Below are positions 1 to 10,092 of a stretch of 64,000 bases of DNA, one piece after another. The notes under the pieces are model-generated. The model ran no database searches, was not told where the DNA came from, and saw only the letters and a program-made list of their open reading frames with translations. Source of the stretch: Rhodoferax sp. (GTDB taxonomy: Bacteria > Pseudomonadota > Gammaproteobacteria > Burkholderiales > Burkholderiaceae_C); NCBI GenBank assembly GCA_019449595.1, contig JAGRPL010000014.1, positions 62,001 to 126,000 on the forward strand, written 5' to 3'. The position numbers and the translations under genes were made by a program. Within the stretch, counting starts at the first letter, position 1; each line of letters begins with the position of its first letter.

Positions 1-1131
1 CATGTGGTCGCGCGTGAGGATGGCGTCGGTGTGGTGGCTCGAATACCGGTTGATGTGGGCAATGGCGGCATCCAGACCGTCCACGACCTTGATGCTGACG
101 ATGGGCGCCAGGTACTCCTCGTACCAGTCGCTCTCCTGGGCGACCACCAGCTTGGGCGCCACGAACGCTCCTGAAACCATAGCATCCTGCGCAGGATCTG
201 CGGGGGCCTGGTGCCAGTTTCCACCCAAAATGGCAAGCGCCTCGGCATCGCAGCGCATCTCCACGCCCTTGGCGGCGTAGATGGCACCGATGCGGGGTAG
301 GAAATCCGCCGCCACGCCACGCGCCACCAGCAGGCCTTCGGCGGCGTTGCAGGGGCTGTACTTGCTGGTCTTGGCGTTGTCGGCCACCTTGACGGCCATG
401 GCCACGTCACAGGGATCGTCCACATAGACATGGCAGTTGCCGTCCAGGTGCTTGATGACCGGCACCTTGGCACCGGCGCTGATGCGCTCGATCAGGCTTT
501 TTCCCCCGCGCGGGATGATCACGTCCACGTACTGCGGCATGGCGATGAGCTGGCCCACCACCTCGCGATCGGTGGTCTGCACCAGTTGCACGGCATCGGC
601 GGGCAGGCCGCTCTCGGCCAGCGCCTGCTGCACCAACCGGGCCAGCGCCTTGTTGGAATCGATGGCCTCGGAGCCGCCGCGCAGGATGCAGGCGTTGCCG
701 CTCTTGATGGACAGGCTGGCCGCCTCGATGGTGACGTTGGGCCGGCTCTCGAAAATCATGCCGAACACGCCAATGGGCACGCGCATCTGGCCGACGCGGA
801 TGCCGCTGGGCTGCTGCTTCATGCCGAGGATCTCGCCAATGACGTCGGGCATGGCGGCAAGCTGCTCGCAGCCCTGGGCGCAGGTCTCGATCACCTTGGG
901 GGTCAGCTTCAGGCGGTCCACCAGGGGGGCGGCCAAGCCGGCGGCCACGGCCCGCTCCAGGTCCTTGGCATTGTCGACCTGCAGGGCTTGCACGTTGTCG
1001 CGCAGCAGGCGGGCCAGTGCCCGCAGCGCTGCGTTTTTGGTAGCTGCAGACGCAGAGGCCATAAGGGCCGAAGCCACTTTGGCCTGCGAACCCAAGGCCT
1101 GGGTGTATTCGGTGATGTTGATCGCGTTCAT
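1..1131 (-). CDS. proA: Gamma-glutamyl phosphate reductase ProA (C-terminus cut by window edge)
   Basis: Second step of proline synthesis: NADPH-dependent reduction of gamma-glutamyl phosphate to glutamate semialdehyde in the cytoplasm. The 377 codons present match ProA throughout: an N-terminal [14 protein letters not shown], the [12 protein letters not shown] stretch, the catalytic-cysteine region around [14 protein letters not shown], and [16 protein letters not shown] close to the edge. About 45-50 C-terminal residues lie outside the window, judging from the usual length near 420. It follows holA after 46 bases, which contain a strong hairpin ending seven bases before the ATG; no Shine-Dalgarno sequence is visible there. 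A copy of the dispersed repeat (167-212) lies in frame inside the gene and encodes an unusual Ala/Pro/Asp segment between ILGGNW and FVAPKLVV. Confidence 0.95.
   Translation of the reverse strand, partial: MNAINITEYTQALGSQAKVASALMASASAATKNAALRALARLLRDNVQALQVDNAKDLERAVAAGLAAPLVDRLKLTPKVIETCAQGCEQLAAMPDVIGEILGMKQQPSGIRVGQMRVPIGVFGMIFESRPNVTIEAASLSIKSGNACILRGGSEAIDSNKALARLVQQALAESGLPADAVQLVQTTDREVVGQLIAMPQYVDVIIPRGGKSLIERISAGAKVPVIKHLDGNCHVYVDDPCDVAMAVKVADNAKTSKYSPCNAAEGLLVARGVAADFLPRIGAIYAAKGVEMRCDAEALAILGGNWHQAPADPAQDAMVSGAFVAPKLVVAQESDWYEEYLAPIVSIKVVDGLDAAIAHINRYSSHHTDAILTRDHM
167..212 (+). repeat. Dispersed short repeat, copy in proA
   Basis: Begins GCTCCTGAAACCATAGC and continues with the CCTGCGCA core and a G-rich end. 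It matches the copy at 60363-60411 at about 25 of its first 28 bases. It lies antisense to proA and in frame. Its centre ATCCTGCGCAGGAT is a perfect palindrome. Confidence 0.6.
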
Positions 1132-1138
1132 GGCGGCA

Positions 1139-1172
1139 TTTTCGCATGCCCCTGCCAGGGGGCAAGCGAAAA
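1139..1172. promoter_or_regulatory. Strong hairpin between holA and proA
   Basis: TTTTCGC (1139-1145) pairs perfectly with GCGAAAA (1166-1172). After one A/A mismatch, TGCCCC (1147-1152) pairs with GGGGCA (1159-1164) around a six-base loop. It lies five bases after the holA stop and ends seven bases before the proA ATG. There is no T-run after it on the minus strand, so a simple intrinsic terminator is doubtful. A processing or translation-control element at the proA start is equally possible. Confidence 0.55.
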
Positions 1173-1177
1173 CGGCG

Positions 1178-2269
1178 CTAGCGGGAACGCCCGGGCCTCG
1201 GGGCCGCAGCACACAGGGCGCACAGCTGCAGGGCCAGCCGGTGCAGCGCCTGCCAGCCGGTGGCGGGCCAGCCGGGCTGCTTCAGGCCCTTAACGATGCC
1301 GTCCACCACATGGGCCGCCTGCAGCAGTTCCGCCAGCGCACCCTCGCTCACCCGCGGCAGCACGCGCTCGAACAGGCGCTCGCGCACGCCCCAGATGCGC
1401 TGCTCGCGCAGCGCCATGGGCAGGGGGCGCCCGGCGCCCATGGCGTCTTTCACGCGCTTCAAGGCGCGGATGTCTTCGCTCAGCGTGTAGTGCACCAGCA
1501 CCTCGGCCTCGCCTTCGGCCTGCAGGCCGTCGAGCATGCGCTGCACGCGCAGGGCCTGGCCGCCGAGCACGGCTTCGGAGAGTTTGAAGACGTCGTAGCG
1601 GGCCACGTTCAGCACGGCCCCCTCCACCTGCTCGAAACTGAGCACCCCCGCGTCCGCGCCGGCGGCCACGGGAAACAGCAAGCCCAGCTTCTGGATTTCC
1701 TGGTGGGCGGCCAGCAGGTTGCCCTCCACCCGGTCGGCAAAGAACTGCAACGTGCGCTGGCCTTCCTCGCCGGCGGCCACGCGCTGGCCCTGGCTGGCCA
1801 GACGTTGGGCAATCCACTGCGGCAGCGCCTGGCGTTCCACCGGTTCGATGGCGATGGCCACGCCAAAGCTTTCCAGAGCCGCAAACCAGGCCGTGGATTT
1901 GGTCATCTTGTCCAGCCGCGGCAGCAGCACGACGGTGAGGGTGGAGTCGTTGCCCTGCGCCGCCTCGGCCAGTTGCTGCAGCGCCACGCTGCCGTCCTTG
2001 CCAGGCTTGCCGCTGGGAATGCGGATTTCCACGATCTGCCTGTCGGCAAACAGGCTCAGGGACCCGCCGGCGGCCAGCACTTCGCTCCAGTCGAAATGGG
2101 CACCCGCCACCGTGTGCGACGTGCGCTCGGTATAGCCCTGGGTCCGCGCCACGGCGCGGATGGCATCCAGAGCCTCCTGCTGCAGCAGGGGCTCGTCACC
2201 GTGCAGGGTGTACAGGCTCTTGAGCCCGCGCCCCAGGTGGTTGCTCAGCTGGCTGGCCGCGAGCTGCAT
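1178..2269 (-). CDS. holA: DNA polymerase III subunit delta (HolA)
   Basis: Clamp-loader delta subunit, which opens the beta sliding clamp at the replication fork. The protein has 363 residues, close to the family's usual 340-350. It opens [29 protein letters not shown], where the [11 protein letters not shown] stretch is the typical start of the delta domain, followed by a [16 protein letters not shown] segment. The rest is the helical lid and collar region. It starts three bases after the lptE stop and is followed by proA. The holA-lptE-leuS arrangement is common in beta- and gammaproteobacteria, which supports the call. No independent promoter is visible, so it is probably expressed from the upstream operon. 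Confidence 0.93.
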   Translation of the reverse strand: MQLAASQLSNHLGRGLKSLYTLHGDEPLLQQEALDAIRAVARTQGYTERTSHTVAGAHFDWSEVLAAGGSLSLFADRQIVEIRIPSGKPGKDGSVALQQLAEAAQGNDSTLTVVLLPRLDKMTKSTAWFAALESFGVAIAIEPVERQALPQWIAQRLASQGQRVAAGEEGQRTLQFFADRVEGNLLAAHQEIQKLGLLFPVAAGADAGVLSFEQVEGAVLNVARYDVFKLSEAVLGGQALRVQRMLDGLQAEGEAEVLVHYTLSEDIRALKRVKDAMGAGRPLPMALREQRIWGVRERLFERVLPRVSEGALAELLQAAHVVDGIVKGLKQPGWPATGWQALHRLALQLCALCAAAPRPGRSR

Positions 2270-2272
2270 GGT

Positions 2273-2776
2273 TCAGGGCGCGTCCAGCTGCTTGATGGCG
2301 GCCAGGCGGCGCAGGAGCTGCTGCACGATGTCGGACTGCATGTCGCGGTACAGCAGGCCCTCTTCGGCTTCCTTGGCCAGCACGGCCGATTCGTTGAAGC
2401 TGATGTCACGCTGCTGCTGGATGTCCGTGGCACTGATCAGCTCCCGCCCCCGCGGCGTGCGCATGCGGAAGGTGACGCTCAAACGCAGCTGGTACTCGCG
2501 CACCTGGCCGGAGGCGTTCACCCCCACCACCACTTTCTCGCGCAGCTCCTGCAGGATGTCGACGATGACCTGCGGTGGCACACCCCCCTGGGCGGGCGCC
2601 AGGGGCACCACGGCATCACCAAAGTAGCGGATCAGTTCCGTCGCCACCGCCCCGCCGCTCTCGGGCGTGATGGCCAGGGTCTGGAACGCGAAATGCTGGC
2701 TGCTGCGCAGCTTGAAGCCACACCCCGCCAGCAGCGCGCTGGCCAGTCCGACGGAAAGAAACGTGCGACGCTGCAT
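2273..2776 (-). CDS. lptE: LPS-assembly lipoprotein LptE
   Basis: Outer-membrane lipoprotein that plugs the LptD barrel and helps insert lipopolysaccharide in the outer leaflet. The 167-residue product starts MQRRTFLSVGLASALLAGC, a lipoprotein signal with lipobox LAGC (Cys about residue 19) followed by GFKLR, the usual LptE start. The body is a short alpha/beta domain rich in Arg and Glu, as in the family. It lies nine bases downstream of leuS and three upstream of holA, the conserved order. The context makes LptE much more likely than any other small lipoprotein. Confidence 0.9.
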   Translation of the reverse strand: MQRRTFLSVGLASALLAGCGFKLRSSQHFAFQTLAITPESGGAVATELIRYFGDAVVPLAPAQGGVPPQVIVDILQELREKVVVGVNASGQVREYQLRLSVTFRMRTPRGRELISATDIQQQRDISFNESAVLAKEAEEGLLYRDMQSDIVQQLLRRLAAIKQLDAP

Positions 2777-2785
2777 GGCCCTGCC

Positions 2786-5494
2786 CTAGATGACCACGTT
2801 GACCAGACGGCCCGGAACCACGATCACCTTCTTGGCCGGCGCACCGGCAGCCAGGCTGACGAAGGTCTCGCAGGCCAGCGCGGCCGCCTCGATTTCCGCC
2901 TTGGTGGCGCCGGAAGGCACCACCACCGAACCGCGCAGCTTGCCGTTGATCTGCAGCACCAGCTCCACCTCGTCCTGCACCAGCGCTGCCGGGTCGACCA
3001 CGGGCCAGGGTGCGTCCAGCAGGTCACCCAACGTGCTGGCGTAGCCCAGCTCGCTCCACAGGGCATGGGCAATGTGCGGCGTGGCCGGGTACAGGCAGCG
3101 CAGCAGGATGGAGAAGCCTTCGATCAGCGCCACCTGGGCGCCGGCGCTGTCCAGGGCCTTGAAGTCCTCCAGCGCGTTGATCATCTTCATGGCGCCCGAG
3201 ACCACGGTGTTGTACTGCATGCGCTGGTAGTCGTAGTCCACCTGCTTGAGCACGCTGTGCAGTTCCCGGCGTAGCAGCTTGGCTTCCTTGCCAAACACCA
3301 CGTCCTTCAGGCTGCCCGCCTTGGCCGCACTGGCGCTGGCCGCGGTGAAATCCATGGCCGAGAGCTTGACGCCGAAGTTCCAGACGCGGCGCAGGAAGCG
3401 GTAGCTGCCCTCCACCGCGGCGTCGTTCCACTCTAGCGTGGCCTCGGGCGGCGCGGTGAACATGGTGTACAGGCGTGCCGTGTCGGCGCCGTATTTCTCG
3501 ATCAGGTCCTGCGGATCGACACCGTTGTTCTTGGACTTGGACATGGTGCCCACGCCCTCGTAGTCGATCGGCGTGCCCACGGGCAGTTCGCCCACGGCGT
3601 TCTTCAACCGGGCGCCGACGATCTTGCCGCTCTCGTCTTGTACATGCTCGACGTCGTGCGGCCAGAAATAGTCCTTGCCGCCCTTTTCGCCCTTGCGCGA
3701 GTAGATGTGGTTGAGCACCATGCCCTGCGTGAGCAGCTTGGTGAAGGGTTCGTCCACGGTCACCAGCCCCAGGTCGCGCATGACCTTGGTCCAGAAGCGC
3801 GCGTACAGCAGGTGCAGGATGGCGTGCTCGATGCCGCCGATGTACTGGTCCATCGGCATCCAGTAGGCCGCGCCATCGCCCACCATGGCGAGGTCGTTCT
3901 TGGGGTCGCAGTAGCGCATGAAGTACCACGAACTGTCGACGAAGGTGTCCATGGTGTCGGTTTCACGCCGCGCGGGCTGGCCGCACACCGGACAGACCAC
4001 ACCGGCGTGGAAGCCTTCGTGCTTGACCAGCGGGTTGCCCGAGCCATCGGGCACGCAGTCCTGCGGCAACACCACGGGCAGGTCCTTCTCGGGCACCGGC
4101 ACGGCGCCGTGCTCGGCGCAATGGATGATGGGGATGGGCGTGCCCCAGTAGCGCTGGCGGCTCACGCCCCAGTCGCGCAGGCGCCAGGTGGTCTTCTTCT
4201 CGCCCAGGCCCTTGGCCTGCAGGGCGGCTGCCACGGCGTCCACGGCTTCGGTGTGCGACAGCCCGCTGAACACGTCGGAATTGACGGTGACGCCGCGCTG
4301 CTTGTCGCCATACCAGTCCTGCCACTGGTCGTGGTCATAGGTCAGGCCGTCGATGTGCACCACGTCGTGAATGGGGAAACCGTACTTCTTGGCAAACGCG
4401 AAGTCGCGCTCGTCGTGCGCCGGCACACCCATCACGGCGCCGTCGCCATAGCTCATCAGCACGTAGTTGCCGACCCAGACATCCACCGGCTTGCCGGTGA
4501 GCGGGTGGGTGACCTGCAAGCCCGTGGGCATGCCCAGCTTTTCCTTGACCGCCAGCTCGGCCTCGGTGGTGCCCCCGGCCTTGCACTCTTCGATGAACGT
4601 CGCCAGGCGCCGGTTGGTCTGCGCCGCGTGCAGCGCCAACGGGTGCTCGGGCGCCACGGCACAGAACGAGACACCCATGATGGTGTCGGCACGGGTGGTG
4701 AACACGTACATGCGGCCGTCGCCAATCAACGCGCCGTCGGCGCCGCGGATGTCGTGGGTGAAGGCGAAGCGCACGCCACTGGATTTTCCAATCCAGTTTT
4801 CCTGCATCAGCTTGACGCGCTCGGGCCAGCCCGGCAGGCTCTTCTCGCCCTCGCTGCCCGTCACAAAACCGAGCAGCTCTTCGGCGTAGTCGGTGATCTT
4901 GAGGTAGTAGCCCGGGATCTCGCGCTTTTCCACCGTGGCGCCGGTGCGCCAGCCCTTGCCGTCAATCACCTGCTCGTTGGCCAGCACGGTCTGGTCCACC
5001 GGGTCCCAATTGACAACCTGGGTCTTGCGGTAGGCAATGCCCTTTTCCAGCATCTTGAGGAACAGCCACTGGTTCCACTTGTAGTAATCGGGGTCGCAGG
5101 TGGCCACCTCGCGGCTCCAGTCGATGGCCAGGCCCATGGCCTGCATCTGGCCCTTCATGTAGGCGATGTTCTCGTACGTCCACTTCGCCGGCGGCACGCC
5201 GTTCTTCAGTGCCGCGTTTTCCGCCGGCAGGCCAAAGGCGTCCCAGCCCATGGGCATGAGCACGTTGTAGCCGTTCATGCGCAGGTAGCGCGTGAGCATG
5301 TCGTTGATGGTGTAGTTGCGCACGTGGCCCATGTGCAGCTTGCCGCTGGGGTAGGGCAGCATGGAACAGGCGTAGAACTTCTTCTTGGACGTGTCCTCGA
5401 TCACGCGGTAGGCATTGCGCCCGCCCCACAGGGGTTGGGCCCAATGGCTTTGGGCCGCTTTTTCAATGGCCAGGTGTTGGTATTTGTCTTGCAT
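2786..5494 (-). CDS. leuS: Leucyl-tRNA synthetase
   Basis: Class I aminoacyl-tRNA synthetase charging tRNA-Leu. The start is taken at the ATG at 5494 ([11 protein letters not shown]); an in-frame TTG four codons earlier has no clear advantage. This gives 902 residues. The HIGH-type motif [13 protein letters not shown] is near residue 50. The CP1 editing insert follows, with its TTRADTIMG segment, then [10 protein letters not shown] and the KMSKS motif as [13 protein letters not shown]. The C-terminus PGRLVNVVI is typical. It is preceded by exbD after 64 bases, the largest gap inside this run, so a weak internal promoter is possible. Confidence 0.98.
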   Translation of the reverse strand: MQDKYQHLAIEKAAQSHWAQPLWGGRNAYRVIEDTSKKKFYACSMLPYPSGKLHMGHVRNYTINDMLTRYLRMNGYNVLMPMGWDAFGLPAENAALKNGVPPAKWTYENIAYMKGQMQAMGLAIDWSREVATCDPDYYKWNQWLFLKMLEKGIAYRKTQVVNWDPVDQTVLANEQVIDGKGWRTGATVEKREIPGYYLKITDYAEELLGFVTGSEGEKSLPGWPERVKLMQENWIGKSSGVRFAFTHDIRGADGALIGDGRMYVFTTRADTIMGVSFCAVAPEHPLALHAAQTNRRLATFIEECKAGGTTEAELAVKEKLGMPTGLQVTHPLTGKPVDVWVGNYVLMSYGDGAVMGVPAHDERDFAFAKKYGFPIHDVVHIDGLTYDHDQWQDWYGDKQRGVTVNSDVFSGLSHTEAVDAVAAALQAKGLGEKKTTWRLRDWGVSRQRYWGTPIPIIHCAEHGAVPVPEKDLPVVLPQDCVPDGSGNPLVKHEGFHAGVVCPVCGQPARRETDTMDTFVDSSWYFMRYCDPKNDLAMVGDGAAYWMPMDQYIGGIEHAILHLLYARFWTKVMRDLGLVTVDEPFTKLLTQGMVLNHIYSRKGEKGGKDYFWPHDVEHVQDESGKIVGARLKNAVGELPVGTPIDYEGVGTMSKSKNNGVDPQDLIEKYGADTARLYTMFTAPPEATLEWNDAAVEGSYRFLRRVWNFGVKLSAMDFTAASASAAKAGSLKDVVFGKEAKLLRRELHSVLKQVDYDYQRMQYNTVVSGAMKMINALEDFKALDSAGAQVALIEGFSILLRCLYPATPHIAHALWSELGYASTLGDLLDAPWPVVDPAALVQDEVELVLQINGKLRGSVVVPSGATKAEIEAAALACETFVSLAAGAPAKKVIVVPGRLVNVVI

Positions 5495-5558
5495 GGGTGA
5501 GGGCAACCAGCGGGTTGCCAGATAGGGAGCCTGAGCGGGATTTTAGGCGCTGTCCGCG

Positions 5559-5987
5559 TCAGCGGGCGGCCGCCGGGGGTGGTTCGGCCACAAAGCCGAT
5601 GCGACTCAGCCCGGCGGCATGGGCCAGGCCCATGATTTCGACCACCCGTCCGTAGGGCACCGTCACATCGGCCCGCAGCTGGACCTCGGTATCGGGGTTG
5701 CGCTGCGCGGTGGCCTGCAGGGCCTGCGCCAGGGCGGATGCGTCCAGCGGGCGGTCGTCCACATAGACCTGCCCCGCCTTGTCGATCACCAGCGCCACAA
5801 ACTTGGGCGCCTGCAGGGAGGTGGTTCCCGGCGTCTTGGGCAGGTCCACCTTGACAGCGCTGACCAGCAAGGGGGCCGTAATGATGAAAATGACCACCAG
5901 CACCAGCATCACGTCCACCAGCGGCGTCATGTTGATCTCGCTCATGGGCTGCGGGCCCGGGGTGCGCTCCAGGCGACCAAATGTCAT
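5559..5987 (-). CDS. exbD: ExbD/TolR family biopolymer transport protein
   Basis: Inner-membrane partner of an ExbB/TolQ-type proton channel that converts proton motive force into work on the outer membrane. The product has 142 residues. A short cytoplasmic N-terminus ends in MSEINMTPLVDVMLVLVVIF, with the single membrane helix carrying the conserved Asp (about residue 25) that takes part in proton flow. A periplasmic domain with RADVTVPYGRVVEIM follows. Its ATG overlaps the exbB stop (ATGA), so the two are translationally coupled. No TonB, TolA or TolB gene is in the window, so whether it serves a TonB-like or Tol-like role cannot be decided. Confidence 0.88.
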   Translation of the reverse strand: MTFGRLERTPGPQPMSEINMTPLVDVMLVLVVIFIITAPLLVSAVKVDLPKTPGTTSLQAPKFVALVIDKAGQVYVDDRPLDASALAQALQATAQRNPDTEVQLRADVTVPYGRVVEIMGLAHAAGLSRIGFVAEPPPAAAR

Positions 5988-6631
5988 GGTTGTTCGGCCG
6001 TCAGCAGCAGTTCGCGCAGGTCCCGCGCGAAGCCTTCCAGATCAGCTTCAATGCGGCCAATGTAGCGGCCCAGCACGTTGTACGCCAGGACAGCCGGAAT
6101 GGCCACGGTCAGGCCAGCGGCGGTCATGATGAGGGCCTCGCCCACAGGGCCGGCGATCTTGTCGATGCTGACCTGCCCGGCACCCGAGATGCCGATCAGC
6201 GCATGGTAGATGCCCCAGACCGTGCCCAGCAGCCCCACGAAAGGCGCCGTGGAACCCACGGTGGCCAGCAAGACCTGCCCAGACTGCAGCTTGAGCAGCA
6301 CCGCGTGCAGGGCATCACGCAGCACCCGCGTGAGCTGCTGCGACCGGTCTCCCGCGGCGGCCAGCGTGCCGGGCGCATGCGCCTGGGTCGCCTCCACCAG
6401 GGGGCCGACCAGCGCGTCCCGGTCGAAGGCGCGCACCCGCTGCAAGGCATCGTCCATCGAAGCCGCCTGCCAGAAAGCCGCCGTGCCGCGCACCACATCC
6501 CGGTGCGCCCGTCGCAGCAACCAGCTCTTCCACAGGATCACCACCCAGCTGCACACCGACATGAGCAGCAGGACCAGCGCCACGGCGCTACTGACCGCAT
6601 CGCCCCGCGACAGCAGGTCCAGAACGTTCAT
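5984..6631 (-). CDS. exbB: ExbB/TolQ/MotA family proton channel protein
   Basis: Proton-channel subunit forming a pentamer around the ExbD-type protein. The 215 residues contain one membrane helix near the N-terminus (about 15-35) and two more after residue 110 ([21 protein letters not shown] and [21 protein letters not shown]-like stretches). The GLLGTVWGI and [11 protein letters not shown] motifs are the family signature. It overlaps dapB upstream by four bases and exbD downstream by four. It is probably a dedicated exbBD pair rather than tolQR, because no other tol gene follows, but this rests on context only. Confidence 0.88.
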   Translation of the reverse strand: MNVLDLLSRGDAVSSAVALVLLLMSVCSWVVILWKSWLLRRAHRDVVRGTAAFWQAASMDDALQRVRAFDRDALVGPLVEATQAHAPGTLAAAGDRSQQLTRVLRDALHAVLLKLQSGQVLLATVGSTAPFVGLLGTVWGIYHALIGISGAGQVSIDKIAGPVGEALIMTAAGLTVAIPAVLAYNVLGRYIGRIEADLEGFARDLRELLLTAEQP

Positions 6632-7431
6632 TTCAGCCCCAGCACGTCGAACATGTCAAACAGGCCCGCCTTGCGTCCGGCCAGGAAGCGCACGGCGCGC
6701 AGACTGCCCTGGGCATAGGTGGCCCGGCTGGACGACTTGTGGCTGATCTCGATGCGTTCACCAATGCCGGCAAACAGCACGGTGTGGTCGCCCACGATGT
6801 CACCGCCGCGGATGGTGGCGAAACCAATGGAGGAGGGATCGCGCTCGCCGGTCACGCCCTCTCGAGCGTAGACCGCGCAATCCTTCAGGTCGCGCCCCAG
6901 GGCGCCGGCAATCACCTCGCCCATCTTGAGGGCGGTGCCCGAAGGCGCATCCACCTTGTGGCGGTGGTGCGCTTCGATGATTTCAATGTCATAGCCGGTG
7001 GACAGCGCCTTGGCCGCCATCTCCAGCAGCTTGAGCGTCACGTTCACACCCACGCTCATGTTGGGGGCCATGACAATGGCCATGTCCTTGGCCATCGTGG
7101 CAATTTCCGCCTTCTGGGCCTCGGTGAACCCGGTGGTGCCGATGACGGCTGCCACCCCGAGTTCACGGCAGACCTGCAGATGCGCCAGGGTCCCTTCGGG
7201 GCGGGTGAAGTCAATCAGTGCGGAACAGGACTGCAGCCCGGCACGCAGATCCGCGGTAATTGCCACCCCGGCTGGCTTGCCCGAAAAGGCGCCGGCATCC
7301 TGGCCGATGGCGGGGCTGCCGGCCATGTCCAGCGCACCCGACAGGGTGCAGTCATCCGCCGCGCGCACGGCATCAATCAACATCTGGCCCATGCGGCCGG
7401 AGGCGCCAGCGATGGCGATTCTGTGGGTCAT
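6628..7431 (-). CDS. dapB: 4-hydroxy-tetrahydrodipicolinate reductase DapB
   Basis: NAD(P)H-dependent step of the lysine/meso-diaminopimelate pathway, which also feeds peptidoglycan. The 267 residues have the N-terminal nucleotide site as [16 protein letters not shown]. The [21 protein letters not shown] segment carries the catalytic histidine pair and the substrate-binding Lys, near residues 150-170. A typical C-terminal [22 protein letters not shown] follows. It lies 27 bases after bamE and overlaps exbB by ATGA. Confidence 0.97.
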   Translation of the reverse strand: MTHRIAIAGASGRMGQMLIDAVRAADDCTLSGALDMAGSPAIGQDAGAFSGKPAGVAITADLRAGLQSCSALIDFTRPEGTLAHLQVCRELGVAAVIGTTGFTEAQKAEIATMAKDMAIVMAPNMSVGVNVTLKLLEMAAKALSTGYDIEIIEAHHRHKVDAPSGTALKMGEVIAGALGRDLKDCAVYAREGVTGERDPSSIGFATIRGGDIVGDHTVLFAGIGERIEISHKSSSRATYAQGSLRAVRFLAGRKAGLFDMFDVLGLK

Positions 7432-7458
7432 GTCTTCGGGTCCTGTAGCAACCTGGCC

Positions 7459-8007
7459 TTACTGGGGTGCAGGCTCAAGAGGGGGGTACGAGGCGGGAGC
7501 GGTCCCGGCAGGGACAGGTGCCGGGGCCGGTTTGGCGGGAACGGGGTACTTCTTCAGGCTCTCGGCCGAAGCCTCCAGCGCCGGCGGGGTACCCGACGGC
7601 TGCACCGGGGATTTGAGCGTGGAGACAAATTCGGACTCGCTGGGCAGCTCATCGGCCTCAATGCGCTCCAGCAGGTCATTCTTGAAGAAGACTGTCACCC
7701 TGCGGGACTGGGGCTCACCGCCCTGGCGCTTCAGTGTGAAAACATAGTCCCAGCGGTCGGCGTGGAACACGCTGGCCAGCAGCGAGGTACCCAGCACATC
7801 GCGCACCTGCATGCGCGGCATGCCGGTCTGCAGGATGGCCAGCTGCTCGCGGGTCACCACGTTGCCCTGGACCACGTCAATCTTGTAGGGCGCGACCGCG
7901 TCGGCGACCTTGCCGCTTGCCCCCTTGAGGCTGCCACACGCCGCCAAACCCACCAAAGTGAGTGCGACCAGGCCAAGGCGAATGCTGCTGCGACGGAGAT
8001 CAGACAT
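7459..8007 (-). CDS. bamE: Outer membrane assembly lipoprotein BamE (OmlA)
   Basis: Small lipoprotein of the BAM complex that folds outer-membrane barrels. The start is taken at ATG 8007 (MSDLRRSSIRLGLVALTLVG), because the signal peptide fits there; an ATG ten codons earlier is in frame but would lengthen the signal for no reason. The lipobox is LAAC. The SmpA/OmlA domain follows, with VVTREQLAILQTGMPRMQVRDVLGT and RWDYVFTL near residues 50-110. The tail is long and rich in Pro/Ala, giving 182 residues against about 110 in E. coli. It is divergent from fur with an 83-base gap, the usual arrangement in betaproteobacteria. Confidence 0.92.
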   Translation of the reverse strand: MSDLRRSSIRLGLVALTLVGLAACGSLKGASGKVADAVAPYKIDVVQGNVVTREQLAILQTGMPRMQVRDVLGTSLLASVFHADRWDYVFTLKRQGGEPQSRRVTVFFKNDLLERIEADELPSESEFVSTLKSPVQPSGTPPALEASAESLKKYPVPAKPAPAPVPAGTAPASYPPLEPAPQ

Positions 8008-8090
8008 GAATGGTGATGGGAGATATGATCGCGTCATTGTAGCGGCTGAGCCCTGTTGCCCCGCTGAGCGCCCGCACTGGAAAGACGCCC

Positions 8091-8537
8091 ATGACCAACA
8101 TTGATGAACTGAAAAACACCGGCCTCAAGGCAACCATCCCGCGGCTGAAAATTCTGGAAGTGTTCCAGCGCAGCGCCCAGCGGCACATGACGGCCGAGGA
8201 CGTCTTTCGGGTGCTGCTGCAGGACCGTTCCGACGTGGGGCTGGCAACCGTCTACCGGGTGTTGACGCAGTTTGAACAAGCCGGCATTCTCAGCCGCAGC
8301 CACTTTGAGAGCGGCAAGGCGGTGTACGAGCTCAACGAAGGCCAGCACCACGACCATCTGGTCTGCCTGGACTGCGGCATCGTGGAAGAGTTTTACGACG
8401 CCGAGATCGAGAAACGCCAGCATGCCGTGGCCAAGGCCAAGGGGTTCGCCATTTCCGACCACGCCCTGAGCCTGTACGCCACCTGCACCAAGGACAACTG
8501 CCCGAACCGCAACGCCGCCGCCCAGAACCGCGGCTGA
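8091..8537 (+). CDS. fur: Ferric uptake regulator Fur
   Basis: Iron-responsive repressor. The 148 residues start [20 protein letters not shown], the typical Fur winged-helix start, followed by the recognition-helix region [20 protein letters not shown]. The [11 protein letters not shown] motif (about residues 88-98) supplies metal ligands, and further ligands follow. A second Cys pair ([11 protein letters not shown]) lies near the C-terminus. A GGAAAG sequence 6-11 bases before the ATG serves as ribosome site. Transcribed divergently from bamE. I see no convincing Fur box in the shared gap. Confidence 0.97.
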   Translation: MTNIDELKNTGLKATIPRLKILEVFQRSAQRHMTAEDVFRVLLQDRSDVGLATVYRVLTQFEQAGILSRSHFESGKAVYELNEGQHHDHLVCLDCGIVEEFYDAEIEKRQHAVAKAKGFAISDHALSLYATCTKDNCPNRNAAAQNRG

Positions 8538-8572
8538 AGGCCGGACGCGGCGCGCGCCCACCCCGACCGCGC

Positions 8573-9523
8573 TCAGTCGTCCTGGGCCATGGCCTTGCGG
8601 TGGCGTTCGACGAACTCCTGGTAGGTGTCAATGCCGCGCAGCTGCAAGATGGTGTTGCGCACCGCGGCCTCCACCAGCACGGCGATGTTGCGCCCTGCCA
8701 CCACCTGGATCACCACCTTGCGCACGGGCACGCCGATCACGTCCTGCGTGAGGGGTTCATAGGGAATGCGCTCGTACTCGCGCTCCATCGTTTCCCGGCG
8801 CACGAGATGGACAATCAGCTTGAGCCGCATCTTGCGGCGCACCGCCGTTTCGCCAAAGATGCCGCGGATATCGAGCAGGCCGATGCCACGCACCTCCAGC
8901 AGGTTCTGCAGCAACTCGGGACAGCGGCCCTCGATGGTGGTCTGGTTGATCCGGTACAGGTCCACCGCATCGTCTGCAACCAGGCCGTTGCCGCGCGAGA
9001 TCAGCTCCAGGCCCAGCTCGCTCTTGCCCAGGCCCGATTCGCCGGTGATCATCACCCCCAGGCCCAGAATGTCCATGAACACACCATGCATGGACTCGCG
9101 GTCCGCAAAGTGCTTGGACAAGTAGGCCCGCAACACGTCAATGACGAAGGCGGACGATTCCTGGGTGGCGAACATGGGAATCTGGGCCCGTTCGCACATC
9201 GACAACAGGGCCGGCGGCGCCGTCTGCGCATCCGCCAGCACCAGCATGGGCGGCTCCAGCGTCACGATGCGGGCAATGCGGCGGGCGCAGTCTTCCGGCG
9301 TGGCGTTGGTGATGTAGGCAATCTCCCGCTCACCCAGGATCTGTACCCGGTAGGGATGGATGTAGTTGAGGTAGCCCACCAGATCGGCGCCGGAGCGGGC
9401 CGCGCGCACGGCGACCTCGTCGAAGCGGCGCTCGGACGCCCCCAGACCCGCCACCCACTCCCAATGCAGGCGGGAACGGAACTCCTCGAAGAGGACGTCG
9501 GCACTGATGGCGGTCGGTTTCAC
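8573..9523 (-). CDS. hprK: HPr kinase/phosphorylase HprK
   Basis: Bifunctional enzyme that phosphorylates and dephosphorylates HPr on a serine. In proteobacteria it works with the nitrogen-type PTS. The 316 residues have the Walker A loop GESGLGKSE and the signature stretch [12 protein letters not shown] near residues 155-190, with a C-terminal [16 protein letters not shown] motif. The start codon is GTG (9523). It follows ptsN by 24 bases and is convergent with fur. Together with hpf and ptsN it forms the usual betaproteobacterial group, but rpoN, often first in this group, is absent here. Confidence 0.96.
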   Translation of the reverse strand: MKPTAISADVLFEEFRSRLHWEWVAGLGASERRFDEVAVRAARSGADLVGYLNYIHPYRVQILGEREIAYITNATPEDCARRIARIVTLEPPMLVLADAQTAPPALLSMCERAQIPMFATQESSAFVIDVLRAYLSKHFADRESMHGVFMDILGLGVMITGESGLGKSELGLELISRGNGLVADDAVDLYRINQTTIEGRCPELLQNLLEVRGIGLLDIRGIFGETAVRRKMRLKLIVHLVRRETMEREYERIPYEPLTQDVIGVPVRKVVIQVVAGRNIAVLVEAAVRNTILQLRGIDTYQEFVERHRKAMAQDD

Positions 9524-9547
9524 GGCAAACGCGGCAATGCAGGCGGG

Positions 9548-10015
9548 TCAGGCAACGCGCGCCGACTGCCAGCCGGCAATCAGGTCGTGCAACTGTTGCG
9601 CGTCGGTGCAGGTGACGAGCTTCTCGCGCAACTCGGCGTCGCTGAGCAACTCGGCAATTTCGGACAGGATTTCGAGGTGCTTCTGGGTGGCGGCCTCGGG
9701 TACCAGCAGGAAAATCAGCAGGCTGACCGCCTGGTCGTCGGGCGCATCGAAGCCGATGGCGTGCGACAGCTGCAGTACGGCGGCCATCGGGGCCTTCAAA
9801 CCCTTGATCCGCCCGTGCGGTATGGCCACACCATGCCCCAAGCCGGTCGAACCCAGGCGCTCGCGTGAAAACAGGCTGTCCGTCACCAGCGCGCGGCTCA
9901 GGCCATGCAGGTTCTCAAACAGCAGGCCGGCTTCCTCGAAAGCCCGTTTCTTGCTGGTGACGTCGACTTGCGCAAGCACTTGCGAAGGGGACAGGATGGA
10001 CGCGAGTCGGTTCAT
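9548..10015 (-). CDS. ptsN: Nitrogen-regulatory PTS IIA protein (PtsN)
   Basis: EIIA-Ntr phosphocarrier, a regulator of potassium, nitrogen and carbon responses. The start is taken at ATG 10015 (MNRLASILSPSQV), which matches the family; an upstream in-frame ATG would add seven residues that run toward the hpf terminator. The protein is then 155 residues. The phospho-acceptor His is in GHGVAIPHGRIKGL, near residue 68. It is separated from hpf by a good intrinsic terminator, so ptsN-hprK probably has its own promoter between about 10016 and 10040. Confidence 0.94.
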   Translation of the reverse strand: MNRLASILSPSQVLAQVDVTSKKRAFEEAGLLFENLHGLSRALVTDSLFSRERLGSTGLGHGVAIPHGRIKGLKAPMAAVLQLSHAIGFDAPDDQAVSLLIFLLVPEAATQKHLEILSEIAELLSDAELREKLVTCTDAQQLHDLIAGWQSARVA

Positions 10016-10035
10016 AGTATGGGGCAGATTATGCA

Positions 10036-10066
10036 CACAAAAAAACCGCCCTGCAGGGGGCGGTTT
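10036..10066 (-). terminator. Intrinsic terminator after hpf
   Basis: On the minus strand a hairpin (AAACCGCCC at 10043-10051 against GGGCGGTTT at 10058-10066) is followed by a run of seven T. It lies 27 bases past the hpf stop and before ptsN. Confidence 0.85.
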
Positions 10067-10092
10067 GGGTAGGAAATAGCCGGGAAAACAGG

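Noticed and set aside
437-3274. A 945-codon open frame on the plus strand
   Set aside because: Antisense to proA, holA, lptE and leuS, which are all clear; its sequence is His/Gln/Arg-rich composition noise typical of GC-rich DNA.
3638-5500. A 620-codon plus-strand frame
   Set aside because: Antisense shadow of leuS.
8008-8090. Fur box in the bamE-fur gap
   Set aside because: AT-rich stretch present but no convincing 19-bp inverted repeat.
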